From the NCBI GenBank assembly GCA_024694125.1, contig JAILKE010000033.1:1-41624 (forward strand): a DNA stretch of 41,624 bases, given 5' to 3'. The stretch is from Bacteroidales bacterium (GTDB lineage Bacteria; Bacteroidota; Bacteroidia; Bacteroidales; UBA3663). Numbering within the stretch: position 1 is the first letter of the stretch; each line of letters starts with the position of its first letter. Shown piece after piece: positions 34,829 to 41,624 of this stretch. Below the pieces are notes generated by a model that saw only the letters and a program-made list of their open reading frames with translations, was not told where the DNA came from and did not search any database. The position numbers and the translations under genes are program-made.

Positions 34829-34934
34829 AGAAGTCAAGGGGAGCATGTTCCGGTTCCCCACTATACGGGTAGGATAGTGATGGACCGAAACGGCATCCGA
34901 CTACCGTCATCCCCTTGACTTCTTCCTTTTTTTT
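34829..34934 (+). terminator. Multi-stem terminator
   Basis: A 14-bp perfect stem, AGAAGTCAAGGGGA (34829-34842) with TCCCCTTGACTTCT (34910-34923), encloses about 67 bases and is followed by eight T (34927-34934). Inside, CGGT(34851-34854)/ACCG(34884-34887), CC/GG and CACTAT (34859-34864)/ATAGTG (34874-34879) build a second arm. The closing stem and T-run fit intrinsic termination, but the enclosed arm is far larger than an ordinary terminator loop. Confidence 0.75.
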
Positions 34935-34982
34935 ACTTCTCCGAAGCTTTCAAAACCTTATTCTAATTCACCAGTGTAGTAA

Positions 34983-35017
34983 TTAGTTATTAGTTATTAG
35001 TTAATAGTTAATAGTTA
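34983..35017 (+). repeat. 7-bp tandem repeat TTAGTTA, five units
   Basis: Three TTAGTTA units are followed by two ATAGTTA units at exact 7-bp spacing, then a partial TTAG. Nothing suggests coding or a known binding site. Confidence 0.8.
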
Positions 35018-35096
35018 TTAGCCAGTTTGGGATTAAATTGAACAATAACTAAATGTTTAAATAAATAGTAAAATAGTAAATCGTTAAATTGTAAAT

Positions 35097-38000
35097 ATGA
35101 AAGGTTCTATTCTCATTACCATGCTGTTGGCGGTTATGCATACGTTGACAGCAGCAAATACCACAACGACCGTCTCGCAGGTGACTACGGCTGTGACGGT
35201 CAGCGACGATGTCGATTATGTTATCTCATCGACCTCGCCATTCTCGGGTAGCGGTTCGGTCAATATTGCCAATACCGAACATGCCGTGGTCATCATACAG
35301 AACGTCCGCGCCAGCGAAGTGATCAGCACATGGCTGTCGGGTCGTGTCTATGTCAACGGTGCGCAGGCCGTGAATGGCAGTAACTGCGAGGTGCGTATGT
35401 ATGCCCAGGGCGCCATCGTGTTGCCCTACACGCCAGCCGACCAGCCACTGACGGTCTATAGCGGCCAGAACTTCGGCGGTACATCGTGCAGCGACTTCGG
35501 CCTGGAGAATACAGGCGGCTACATGAATACGCTCACCGAGGCGAAACTCAACAACCAGATCCGCTCGTTCAAGCTGAAGCGCGGATATATGGTCACCTTC
35601 TCCACCCGTGCCAGCGGTCGTGGTTACAGCCGATGCTTCATCGCCGACAAGGCTGACCTCGAGGTATCGACCCTGCCTACGGTACTGGACCAGACCATCA
35701 CCTCGTACCGCGTCTTCCGTTGGTACAATGCCTCCAAGAAGGGACTGGCCAGCAACGGCTCGTACGAGGCCAACCAGGCGCTCCACACCTCGTGGTGCTA
35801 CGACTGGGCGCAGGGCAATGCCTCTAACTTGCCCGACTGCGAGTGGGTGCCTAACCATATATACGAGGACTGGCCCAGTTCGGCTACCTGTGGTTCGGTG
35901 ACCGGCTCATGCCACATGAAGGCCAACAACGAGCCTGCCAATACGGCGGACGATACGCCACAGAGCGTCGAGACCATCCTGGGCAACTGGGAGAACCTGA
36001 TGCGTACGGGCATGCGTCTATGCACCCCGTCATCGTGGGACGGCAGTGACTACTGGAACGGTACGGGCAAGGTCATCAAGGTCTTCCTCGATTCGATCGA
36101 TGCACGCGGTTGGCGCTGTGACATCGTCGATGCTCACTGCTATTGGCCCGAAGGCAACTTCAGCCACCTGCAGAACTACTGGTGGCCCAACTACAAACGC
36201 CCCATCTGGGTATCGGAGTGGATATGGGGTGCATCGTGGAACCAGAACGGCGCTTTCGCCGACGGTGTGTCCGATGCTACGATCCTCTCCACGACCAAGA
36301 GTATATTGAGCAATCTCAACTCGATGGGCTGCGTGGAGCGCTATGCCTACTGGAACAGCGAGAGCAAGGGCCACATCTACGAGAACGGCGCCCTGACTGA
36401 ACTGGGTCAGTACTATGCCAGCATGAACACGGGCCTGGGCTACAATGCCGCCTACGAGTTCATCCCGACCAACCCGCGTATGTACGATCCATCGAACCTG
36501 ACAGCCAGTTACGACAACCAGACCCAGCAGGTCACCCTGTCGTGGCACGAGGTCAACGGCGAGTACAACCAACTGATGGTGGTACAGGAACGCAAGCTCG
36601 GTTCGTACTCATGGACCAATGTCGATACCATCGCCCTGCAGGAGACCGAGGCGGACTACGCCGCCACCGTCAGCGGCATGGACGGCAACCGCTACCGCAT
36701 CCGCGTGGTGGATGTGAATGGCAAGGAGCGACTCACCAACGAGGCCTATGCGGTCATCGAGAACCTGCAGTATGGTGACGGTGTCACCGTGATGGTCGAT
36801 GGCGAGGCTCAGACCCGCTACCTGGGCGGAAATATGTTCATCAACGGTGACTTCGTGATCGATACCGTAGGTTGGACCAATGGCGTGGGCGGAGCATTGA
36901 CCTACCCCTACTTCCAGGTCGTGCCGCGTGGCGGCGTCGATGACTCGCCCTACTTGCAGTGCTATGGCGACAACAGCGCTCTGAAGCATGCCCAGTCGGT
37001 CAATCAGATGGTGAAACTCAGCGCCGGAGGTTCGTACTACGCTTCGATGGCGGGTATGTACTGCAATTCCTACCAGCGTATCGGCACCTCGACCCGAACC
37101 GATGCAGTGGGTACGTTGGTCAAGGTCTCCATCTCCGACGTGACGACCTGGACGGAACAGGGTACCAGCTTCACGGTGGGCAATGACACCTGCCTCTTCG
37201 CCCAGGTGCGTTCGGCTGCCGGTACGGCGCAGATAGACAATGTCCGTGCATGCCGCCTGTTCAGCACGGCGGACTCGGCTCGGGCCGATGCCCTGGCGTG
37301 GGAGTTGCTGCGTGTGCAGGCTTTTGTCGATTACTATCGGGCACAGGCTCCGCAACTGATGGCGCAGTTGGAGCAGTATATGTCCGTCACGACCGATGCC
37401 AATCTGCTCGAGGACTCGTTGCAGCAGTGCTATCAGTCGATGCTGGCTGCCCGCACTGAGGCTACGCGCCAGGCGCTCACTACCGACTTGGAGCGTGCGC
37501 TGCCCTTCACCGCCGATGCCGACCACTATGTCGAGGTGTCGGACCGCCTCTCTAATCCCGATTTCGCCTCGCAGTCCGGTTGGACCGTCAAGTCGGGCAC
37601 CTATACCGGTGGTGACCAACGTCTGGCTACCCAGGCGGGACTGACCTGCTGGAATGCCTGGTGGAGCAATGCCGTGAGTGGCGATGACCGCCCTACATTG
37701 AGCATACAGCAGACCACCTCCAAACTGGCGCATGGTCTGTATGCCCTGGAGTGCAAGGCCACCACGCAACACCTGTGCGAGACCGACCAGCATGGCTGGA
37801 TATACAATGCCGTGACGGGCGACACGCTCAGCACGGACACGCTCGCTCTCGGTGTGCTGGATCTGCCAGTCTTCGCCGATGCCGACAAGTGGCAGACGCT
37901 CACCTCGTCCTACCTCTATGTGCAGCAGGACAGTGTGCTGACGGTGGGCTTCACGGGTTCCAAGACTTCGGCGGACAATGGTAGGTTCATCCCCTACGCT

Positions 38001-38642
38001 AACCCGACGGCTACGCCCGACAACCGCGAGGGCTGGTGGTGCGCCACCGACTTCGTGCTGCGCCGCATTCCGGTGCTGAGGGTCGAGGTCGATTCCTCTG
38101 GTTGGGGTACGCTCTGCATGCCGTCGCCCTTCACCGTTCCCGAGGGTGTGACCTTCTACACGCCATTGGGTATATTGGCCGACGGAACGGCTATCTGCCT
38201 CACGCCCGCCGAGTCGCCTCAGCCTGGCTATCCTTACCTTTTCCACAGCGCAGTGGTGGATACGGTGCTGTCGTTCTACGAGGATGTTTCGACCACGACA
38301 TCGGCCAAGACCAATGTCAATGGCTTCCGTGGTGTGCTTGTCGCCTCCATCACACTCAATTATCCTGTGGGCAGTTTCCGTTTCGTCGATGGTCAGTATC
38401 AGATCATCACAGCGAGCGGTACGCATGTCGATTCCTACTCGGCAATGATATACAAGCAGAAGAACCTCCCTGTCTATGACAGCTGGGACGGCCTCACGGT
38501 TCCCATCGTAGGTGCTGCCTCCGGTGTGGAGCAACTCTCTGCCGACGATGCTGAGGATGCCCCTGCCTGCGACCTGCTGGGTCGCCCCGCTCCGTCGCGC
38601 GGACTGATGGTACGCCAGGGCCGCGTGGTGTTCGTGAGGTAG
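35097..38642 (+). CDS. Secreted GH128-like catalytic-core glycosidase with binding modules
   Basis: A signal peptide (MKGSILITMLLAVMHTLTAA) is followed by a beta-rich domain at about 25-195. Residues 200-445 resemble the glycosyl hydrolase catalytic core family (PF11790), which includes GH128 beta-1,3-glucanases. KANNEPANT supplies the likely acid/base E279, VDAHCYWPEG an aromatic substrate strand, and IWVSEWIWG the likely nucleophile E374. An FN3-like domain (about 460-560), a beta-sandwich module (about 575-720), a helical linker, a second sandwich (about 820-1000), and a C-terminal region with SGWGTLCMPSPF follow. The end is a DLLGRPAPSRGLMVRQG tail. The usual glucanase substrate is not expected in a pectin locus, so the true substrate may be another beta-linked glycan such as galactan. 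It lies after a terminator and may have its own promoter. Confidence 0.78.
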   Translation: MKGSILITMLLAVMHTLTAANTTTTVSQVTTAVTVSDDVDYVISSTSPFSGSGSVNIANTEHAVVIIQNVRASEVISTWLSGRVYVNGAQAVNGSNCEVRMYAQGAIVLPYTPADQPLTVYSGQNFGGTSCSDFGLENTGGYMNTLTEAKLNNQIRSFKLKRGYMVTFSTRASGRGYSRCFIADKADLEVSTLPTVLDQTITSYRVFRWYNASKKGLASNGSYEANQALHTSWCYDWAQGNASNLPDCEWVPNHIYEDWPSSATCGSVTGSCHMKANNEPANTADDTPQSVETILGNWENLMRTGMRLCTPSSWDGSDYWNGTGKVIKVFLDSIDARGWRCDIVDAHCYWPEGNFSHLQNYWWPNYKRPIWVSEWIWGASWNQNGAFADGVSDATILSTTKSILSNLNSMGCVERYAYWNSESKGHIYENGALTELGQYYASMNTGLGYNAAYEFIPTNPRMYDPSNLTASYDNQTQQVTLSWHEVNGEYNQLMVVQERKLGSYSWTNVDTIALQETEADYAATVSGMDGNRYRIRVVDVNGKERLTNEAYAVIENLQYGDGVTVMVDGEAQTRYLGGNMFINGDFVIDTVGWTNGVGGALTYPYFQVVPRGGVDDSPYLQCYGDNSALKHAQSVNQMVKLSAGGSYYASMAGMYCNSYQRIGTSTRTDAVGTLVKVSISDVTTWTEQGTSFTVGNDTCLFAQVRSAAGTAQIDNVRACRLFSTADSARADALAWELLRVQAFVDYYRAQAPQLMAQLEQYMSVTTDANLLEDSLQQCYQSMLAARTEATRQALTTDLERALPFTADADHYVEVSDRLSNPDFASQSGWTVKSGTYTGGDQRLATQAGLTCWNAWWSNAVSGDDRPTLSIQQTTSKLAHGLYALECKATTQHLCETDQHGWIYNAVTGDTLSTDTLALGVLDLPVFADADKWQTLTSSYLYVQQDSVLTVGFTGSKTSADNGRFIPYANPTATPDNREGWWCATDFVLRRIPVLRVEVDSSGWGTLCMPSPFTVPEGVTFYTPLGILADGTAICLTPAESPQPGYPYLFHSAVVDTVLSFYEDVSTTTSAKTNVNGFRGVLVASITLNYPVGSFRFVDGQYQIITASGTHVDSYSAMIYKQKNLPVYDSWDGLTVPIVGAASGVEQLSADDAEDAPACDLLGRPAPSRGLMVRQGRVVFVR

Positions 38643-38650
38643 TGGGGGCG

Positions 38651-38695
38651 ATGGGCTTGGAGAATGGGCCCAATGGGTTAAATGGGTCTAATGGG
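38651..38695 (+). repeat. 9-bp tandem repeat NNNAATGGG, four units
   Basis: AATGGG occurs at 38663, 38672, 38681 and 38690, spaced by exactly 9 bp with three variable bases between copies. A related ATGGG at 38651 lies just outside the phase. This is the third 9-bp array in the window, with unrelated sequence. Confidence 0.75.
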
Positions 38696-38727
38696 CACCG
38701 TGAAAACCCAAAGGAAAGGCCCGGTTT

Positions 38728-38780
38728 ATCAACTTTCAATTTTCAACTTTCAATTTTCAATTTTTAATTTTTAATTTTTT
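38728..38780 (+). repeat. 7-bp tandem repeat TCAAYTT/TTAATTT
   Basis: About seven units of 7 bp, alternating TCAACTT and TCAATTT and then TTAATTT, run up to a few bases before the start codon of the tandem GH43 gene. Related TTTCAAY words occur at 27690-27830 and before 18036. Confidence 0.75.
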
Positions 38781-38783
38781 CTG

Positions 38784-40670
38784 ATGTCATTTAGTTTTTT
38801 AGCCAGCGAGTTTGTCGCATTTCTCTTTACCTACTTTACGGGCAACAGCCCGCAGCAGGAGCAGATATGCTATGCCCTGTCCGAAGATGGTTATAACTAT
38901 ACGTTGCTCAACCAGGGACTGCCTGTCATCAAGAGCGACAGTATAGCCTTCACTCAGTGCGTCCGTGACCCGCACATCCTGCGCGGCGAGGACGGCAAGA
39001 CCTTCTATATGGTCGCTACCGACATGAAGAGCTCCCTCGGATGGTCGTCCAACCGCGGATTGGTCATGATGAAGAGTACCGACCTCATCCATTGGACCCA
39101 CTCCGTAGTCAATATCCCGACCCGTTTCCCCGAGTGGATGAACGTGACCCGCGTATGGGCACCCGAGACTATATACGACCACAAGACGGGCCGGTACATG
39201 GTCTTCTTCTCCATGCTCACGGACGACGGCAAGTGCCGGTTCGACAAGATCTTCTACTGCTATGCCAATGCCGACTTCACTGACCTGGAGACCGAGCCTG
39301 TATATATGTTCGACAATGGTTCGGCCACCATCGACGGGGACATTGTCTATAATGACGCCGATCAGTTGTACCACCTCTTCTACAAGAGTGAGGCGCACGG
39401 CGGTATCCTGCAGGCTACAGCCAAGTCGCTCACGGCCGAGCCAGGCCAGCCCCTGGGTAGCCAGTGGACCAAGCTGGAGGGTCATGTCGAGGTGAGCAAG
39501 AAGGCTGTCGAGGGCGTGGGCGTGTGCAAGAGCCTGGACGGTCAGTCGTGGGTCGTGATGTACGACTGCTACGGTGCCGGTCACTACCAGTTCTGCAAGT
39601 CGGCCGACCTCAAGACATTCCAGTGGGTAGCCGATACCAAGACTTCGGGCGCCTTCACTCCACGTCACGGTACCATCATGCCCATCACGCAGGAGGAGAA
39701 GGACCGTCTCTTGGCCAAGTGGGGAGCTACTGCCAATCCTATCTTGCCCGACTTCCACGCTGATCCCGAGGTACTCTACAGCAATCTGACCAAGAAGTAT
39801 TATATCTACTCGACCACCGACGGTACTCCCGGTTGGGGCGGTCACGACTTCTCGGTCTTCTCATCGTCCGACCTCAAGACCTGGACCGACGAGGGCAAAA
39901 TGCTCGACGTAGCTACCGATCAGGTCAAGTGGGCTGTGGGCAATGCCTGGGCGCCTGCCATCATCGAGCGCAAGCAGGGCAAGCAGTACAAGTATTACTT
40001 CTATTTCTCGGCTCATAACCCCGAGACCAAGCGCAAGGAGATAGGCTGCGCCGTGAGCGATTCGCCTACAGGCCCTTTTGTCGATTGTGGTCATCCCATC
40101 ATTACCGATGCCGACCGTCCTGCCGATGCCAAGGGCGGACAGGCCATCGACGTGGATGTCTTCCAGGACCCTAAGTCGGGCAAGTTCTACCTCTACTGGG
40201 GCAACGGCTTCATGGCGGGTGCCGAACTCAATGACGACATGATCAGCATCAAGCAGGAGACCAAGGTGAACCTTACTCCCCGTGGTGGAACGCTCCAGGA
40301 CTATGCCTATCGTGAGGGTGCCTATGTCTTCTACCGCAAGGGCACTTACTACTTCCTCTGGTCCGTCGATGATACCGGTGCTGACAACTACCATGTCGCA
40401 TATGGTACCTCCAAGTCTCCGCTCGGTCCTATCCAGGTAGCCGACGAACCGGTCATCCTGCAGCAGCGCCCTGAGAAGGAGATCTACGGTACTGCCCACA
40501 ACTCTATCCTCAAGGACCCGAAGAAGGACCTCTGGTACATTGTCTATCACCGCATCAATCCTTTCTTCCGTGGCCGTCGCAATGGACCCGGCATTCACCG
40601 TCAGGTCTGCATCGACCCACTTACGTTCGACAAGTCCGGTCGCATCCTGCCAGTCGAGCCTACCAAGTAA
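38784..40670 (+). CDS. Tandem GH43 protein without visible signal peptide
   Basis: Two GH43-type beta-propellers are fused. The first (about 10-310) has CVRDPHILRG with D62 as likely base, VWAPET around 125-129, TIDGD with D184 and AVEGVGV with E243 as a possible acid. The second (about 318-628) has FHADPEV with D327, NAWAPAII, AIDVDVF near 455-460 and YREGAYVFYRKG with E511 as the likely acid. Both sites look complete. GH43 enzymes remove arabinose, xylose or galactose from plant polysaccharides; the exact substrate is unclear. The N-terminus MSFSFLASEFVAFLFTYFTG has no positive charge and runs straight into the first strand, so no ordinary signal peptide is visible. It also lacks the C-terminal tail seen on the secreted neighbours. 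It may be cytoplasmic, or its 5' end may have been lost at the adjoining repeat. A strong terminator follows. Confidence 0.87.
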   Translation: MSFSFLASEFVAFLFTYFTGNSPQQEQICYALSEDGYNYTLLNQGLPVIKSDSIAFTQCVRDPHILRGEDGKTFYMVATDMKSSLGWSSNRGLVMMKSTDLIHWTHSVVNIPTRFPEWMNVTRVWAPETIYDHKTGRYMVFFSMLTDDGKCRFDKIFYCYANADFTDLETEPVYMFDNGSATIDGDIVYNDADQLYHLFYKSEAHGGILQATAKSLTAEPGQPLGSQWTKLEGHVEVSKKAVEGVGVCKSLDGQSWVVMYDCYGAGHYQFCKSADLKTFQWVADTKTSGAFTPRHGTIMPITQEEKDRLLAKWGATANPILPDFHADPEVLYSNLTKKYYIYSTTDGTPGWGGHDFSVFSSSDLKTWTDEGKMLDVATDQVKWAVGNAWAPAIIERKQGKQYKYYFYFSAHNPETKRKEIGCAVSDSPTGPFVDCGHPIITDADRPADAKGGQAIDVDVFQDPKSGKFYLYWGNGFMAGAELNDDMISIKQETKVNLTPRGGTLQDYAYREGAYVFYRKGTYYFLWSVDDTGADNYHVAYGTSKSPLGPIQVADEPVILQQRPEKEIYGTAHNSILKDPKKDLWYIVYHRINPFFRGRRNGPGIHRQVCIDPLTFDKSGRILPVEPTK

Positions 40671-40764
40671 AACGCTCGCTCCGCCAGTCGTGCATCCAAA
40701 TAAAGCGTTCGCTCCGTCAGTCGAGTTCCTCCCCATGTGGTGACTCCTCTGGCATCAATATATC

Positions 40765-40806
40765 AGCACAGCCTACACTCAAGGAGAGGGTAGGCTGTGC
40801 TTTTTT
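40765..40806 (+). terminator. Strong intrinsic terminator closing the locus
   Basis: AGCACAGCCTAC (40765-40776) pairs perfectly with GTAGGCTGTGCT (40790-40801) around a 13-base loop, followed directly by six T (40801-40806). It lies about 95 bases after the tandem GH43 stop codon. Confidence 0.93.
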
Positions 40807-40909
40807 CGTTTTCGTTTTGGTTTTCGTTTTCGTACGAAGTCCTTTTCGTTGTTTTGTTCTTTCGGACAACCAAGTGTGAGCGGAGTCTCAGCATAAGTTC
40901 TGCGTAAGT

Positions 40910-40948
40910 GCAGCGTAAGACATTTCACTTACTCTTCACTTACGCTGC
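40910..40948. repeat. 10-bp inverted repeat with TAAGTG-type inner repeats
   Basis: GCAGCGTAAG (40910-40919) and CTTACGCTGC (40939-40948) are exact complements. CACTTAC words lie between and at the edge of the arms, and GCGTAAGTG lies just upstream. No T-run follows, so a regulator site or intergenic repeat is more likely than a terminator. Confidence 0.6.
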
Positions 40949-41079
40949 CCCTATTTTGGACTTCACTTCCGTATGGGCTGACCGTACCTTTGTCGTAATG
41001 GGAGAGTCCTCCCCGTACCTCTCTATGGAGGTGGTAAATATTCCATTCGAGGCGGAAAATGATAATGGTTTTTGGTGCG

Positions 41080-41160
41080 GCCCTTACAGGGTGCCCCCCG
41101 CTTTGCGCCTTGTTACCCAGGGCGTTGCCCTGGGCTATGAGGTGTTGCCCCTTCGGGGCG
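41080..41160. repeat. Cluster of REP-like palindromes (right edge)
   Basis: CCCAGGGC (41116-41123) pairs perfectly with GCCCTGGG (41127-41134) around GTT, and GCCCC (41147-41151) with GGGGC (41155-41159) around TTC. A weaker GGCCCT-TAC-AGGGTGCC hairpin lies just upstream (about 41087-41101). The GTT and TTC loops match those of the hairpins at 225-347, so both ends of the window seem to hold members of one repeat family. Confidence 0.55.
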
Positions 41161-41162
41161 TT

Positions 41163-41273
41163 CCCATCCTAACTGGCTACTTATGGTGTTTCCATCAAAT
41201 TGGGTTCCTTGCATTCCCCATCCTAATTGGCTACTTATGGTGTTTCCCATCTAATTGGTTTCCTATGGTGTCC
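41163..41273. repeat. 54-bp direct repeat
   Basis: CCCATCCTAAYTGGCTACTT and the following ATGGTGTTTCC occur at 41163 and 41217, with a degenerate third copy from about 41246 (CCCATCTAATTGG...TATGGTGTCC). Confidence 0.65.
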
Positions 41274-41340
41274 TCATTGTGTCCCGTTTCGATGTCGTGC
41301 CAGTAGTGTTTCTGTCTGAATGCCATTCTTATTTATTGGT

Positions 41341-41624
41341 GTTCTCCAATTCTCATCAATTCTTCGATGCGAAGCTAATTCTTCTAATTCTCTAATTCTT
41401 GAGATTTTTTTATTCATATTCAATGCAGTGTTCTCCAATTCTCATCAATTCTTCAATGCGAGGCTAATTCTTCTAATTCTCTAATTCTTGAGAAATATAT
41501 ATTCAAGGCGATGTTCTCCAATTCTCATCAATTCTTCGATGCGAAGCTAATTCTTCTAATTCTCTAATTCTTGAGATTTTTTTATTCATATTCAATGCAG
41601 TGTTCTCCAATTCTCATTAATTCT
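41341..41624. repeat. 83-89-bp tandem repeat, more than three copies, truncated by window end
   Basis: Copies start with GTTCTCCAATTCTCATYAAT at 41341, 41430, 41513 and 41602, giving spacings of 89, 83 and 89 bp. Each full copy contains a small hairpin (CTTCG-ATG-CGAAG in copies 1 and 3, weakened in copy 2) and TCTAATTC words. The copies differ mainly in the stretch after TTGAG, so the 83-bp copy is a length variant. The array continues beyond the window. Confidence 0.88.

Larger units (their letters stand above)
34788..35096. other. Intergenic region after the PL11 gene
   Basis: It holds a perfect 13-bp palindrome (34796-34823), a multi-stem terminator (34829-34934), a 7-bp TTAGTTA tandem repeat (34983-35017) and an AT-rich stretch before the next gene. 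No promoter with good -33/-7 spacing was found, although the terminator implies a new transcript start. Confidence 0.6.
40671..41624. other. Gene-free, repeat-rich region at the right edge
   Basis: No convincing gene is present. It contains a GCTCCGYCAGTCG direct repeat (about 40674-40721), a strong terminator, TTTTCG runs (40801-40850), a 10-bp inverted repeat (40910-40948), an isolated TACCTTTG, a cluster of GC-rich hairpins, a 54-bp direct repeat, and an 83-89-bp tandem repeat running off the window. Confidence 0.65.

Noticed and set aside
34983-35017. TTAGTTA repeat as an origin-type iteron array
   Set aside because: The 7-bp units are too short and degenerate for iterons, no replication protein gene is near, and similar 7-bp arrays occur elsewhere in the window.
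40908-41306. 132-residue + strand frame near the right edge
   Set aside because: It starts with GTG inside an inverted repeat and crosses the GC-rich palindromes and the 54-bp repeat. No recognisable domain or signal peptide.

Overview
The window looks like a carbohydrate-utilisation region from a Prevotellaceae-type member of the Bacteroidota. The evidence is two SusC/SusD pairs, lipoproteins whose acylated Cys precedes acidic residues, TTTG/TAnnTTTG promoters without Shine-Dalgarno sites, A-rich start contexts, and short C-terminal tails of the pattern D-L-x-G-R ... G-I-Y-x-x-x-G-K. Genus and species cannot be fixed from the sequence alone. All 14 convincing genes lie on the + strand. The many long minus-strand frames are shadows of these genes.

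Layout. Bases 1-1096 are a gene-free stretch packed with palindromes and tandem repeats, ending in a clear promoter. Next come a GH43 arabinanase-like enzyme (1097-3364) and a 1171-residue secreted multimodular binding protein (3642-7157), closed by a strong terminator. Bases 7526-24786 hold an uptake block in the order fasciclin lipoprotein, SusC, SusD, fasciclin lipoprotein, fasciclin lipoprotein, SusC, SusD. Bases 24886-40670 hold an enzyme block: a TIM-barrel glycosidase with ricin, FN3 and LamG modules; a CBM/FN3 protein with a zinc-protease HExxH motif; a PL11 rhamnogalacturonan lyase with a very long beta-helical extension; a GH128-like catalytic-core glycosidase; and a tandem GH43 protein. 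Structured terminators follow the PL11 gene and the last gene. Bases 40671-41624 are again gene-free repeats.

How it may work. The PL11 lyase and the GH43 enzymes point to pectin, most likely rhamnogalacturonan I with arabinan or arabinogalactan side chains. Secreted enzymes would cut the polymer outside the cell, and the SusD and fasciclin lipoproteins would capture and pass fragments to the SusC transporters. The tandem GH43, which lacks a visible signal peptide, may act inside. The HExxH protein suggests that a protein part of the wall may also be attacked. Substrate and cooperation are inferred.

Most notable are the fasciclin lipoproteins bracketing both SusCD pairs, a shared C-terminal tail on six secreted proteins only, the zincin-like protein inside a pectin locus, the beta-helical extension of the lyase, and a dense set of unrelated intergenic tandem repeats whose periods are mostly 7, 9 or 11 bp. 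No regulator (hybrid two-component, ECF sigma/anti-sigma or AraC type), transposase, tRNA, rRNA or CRISPR array was seen.
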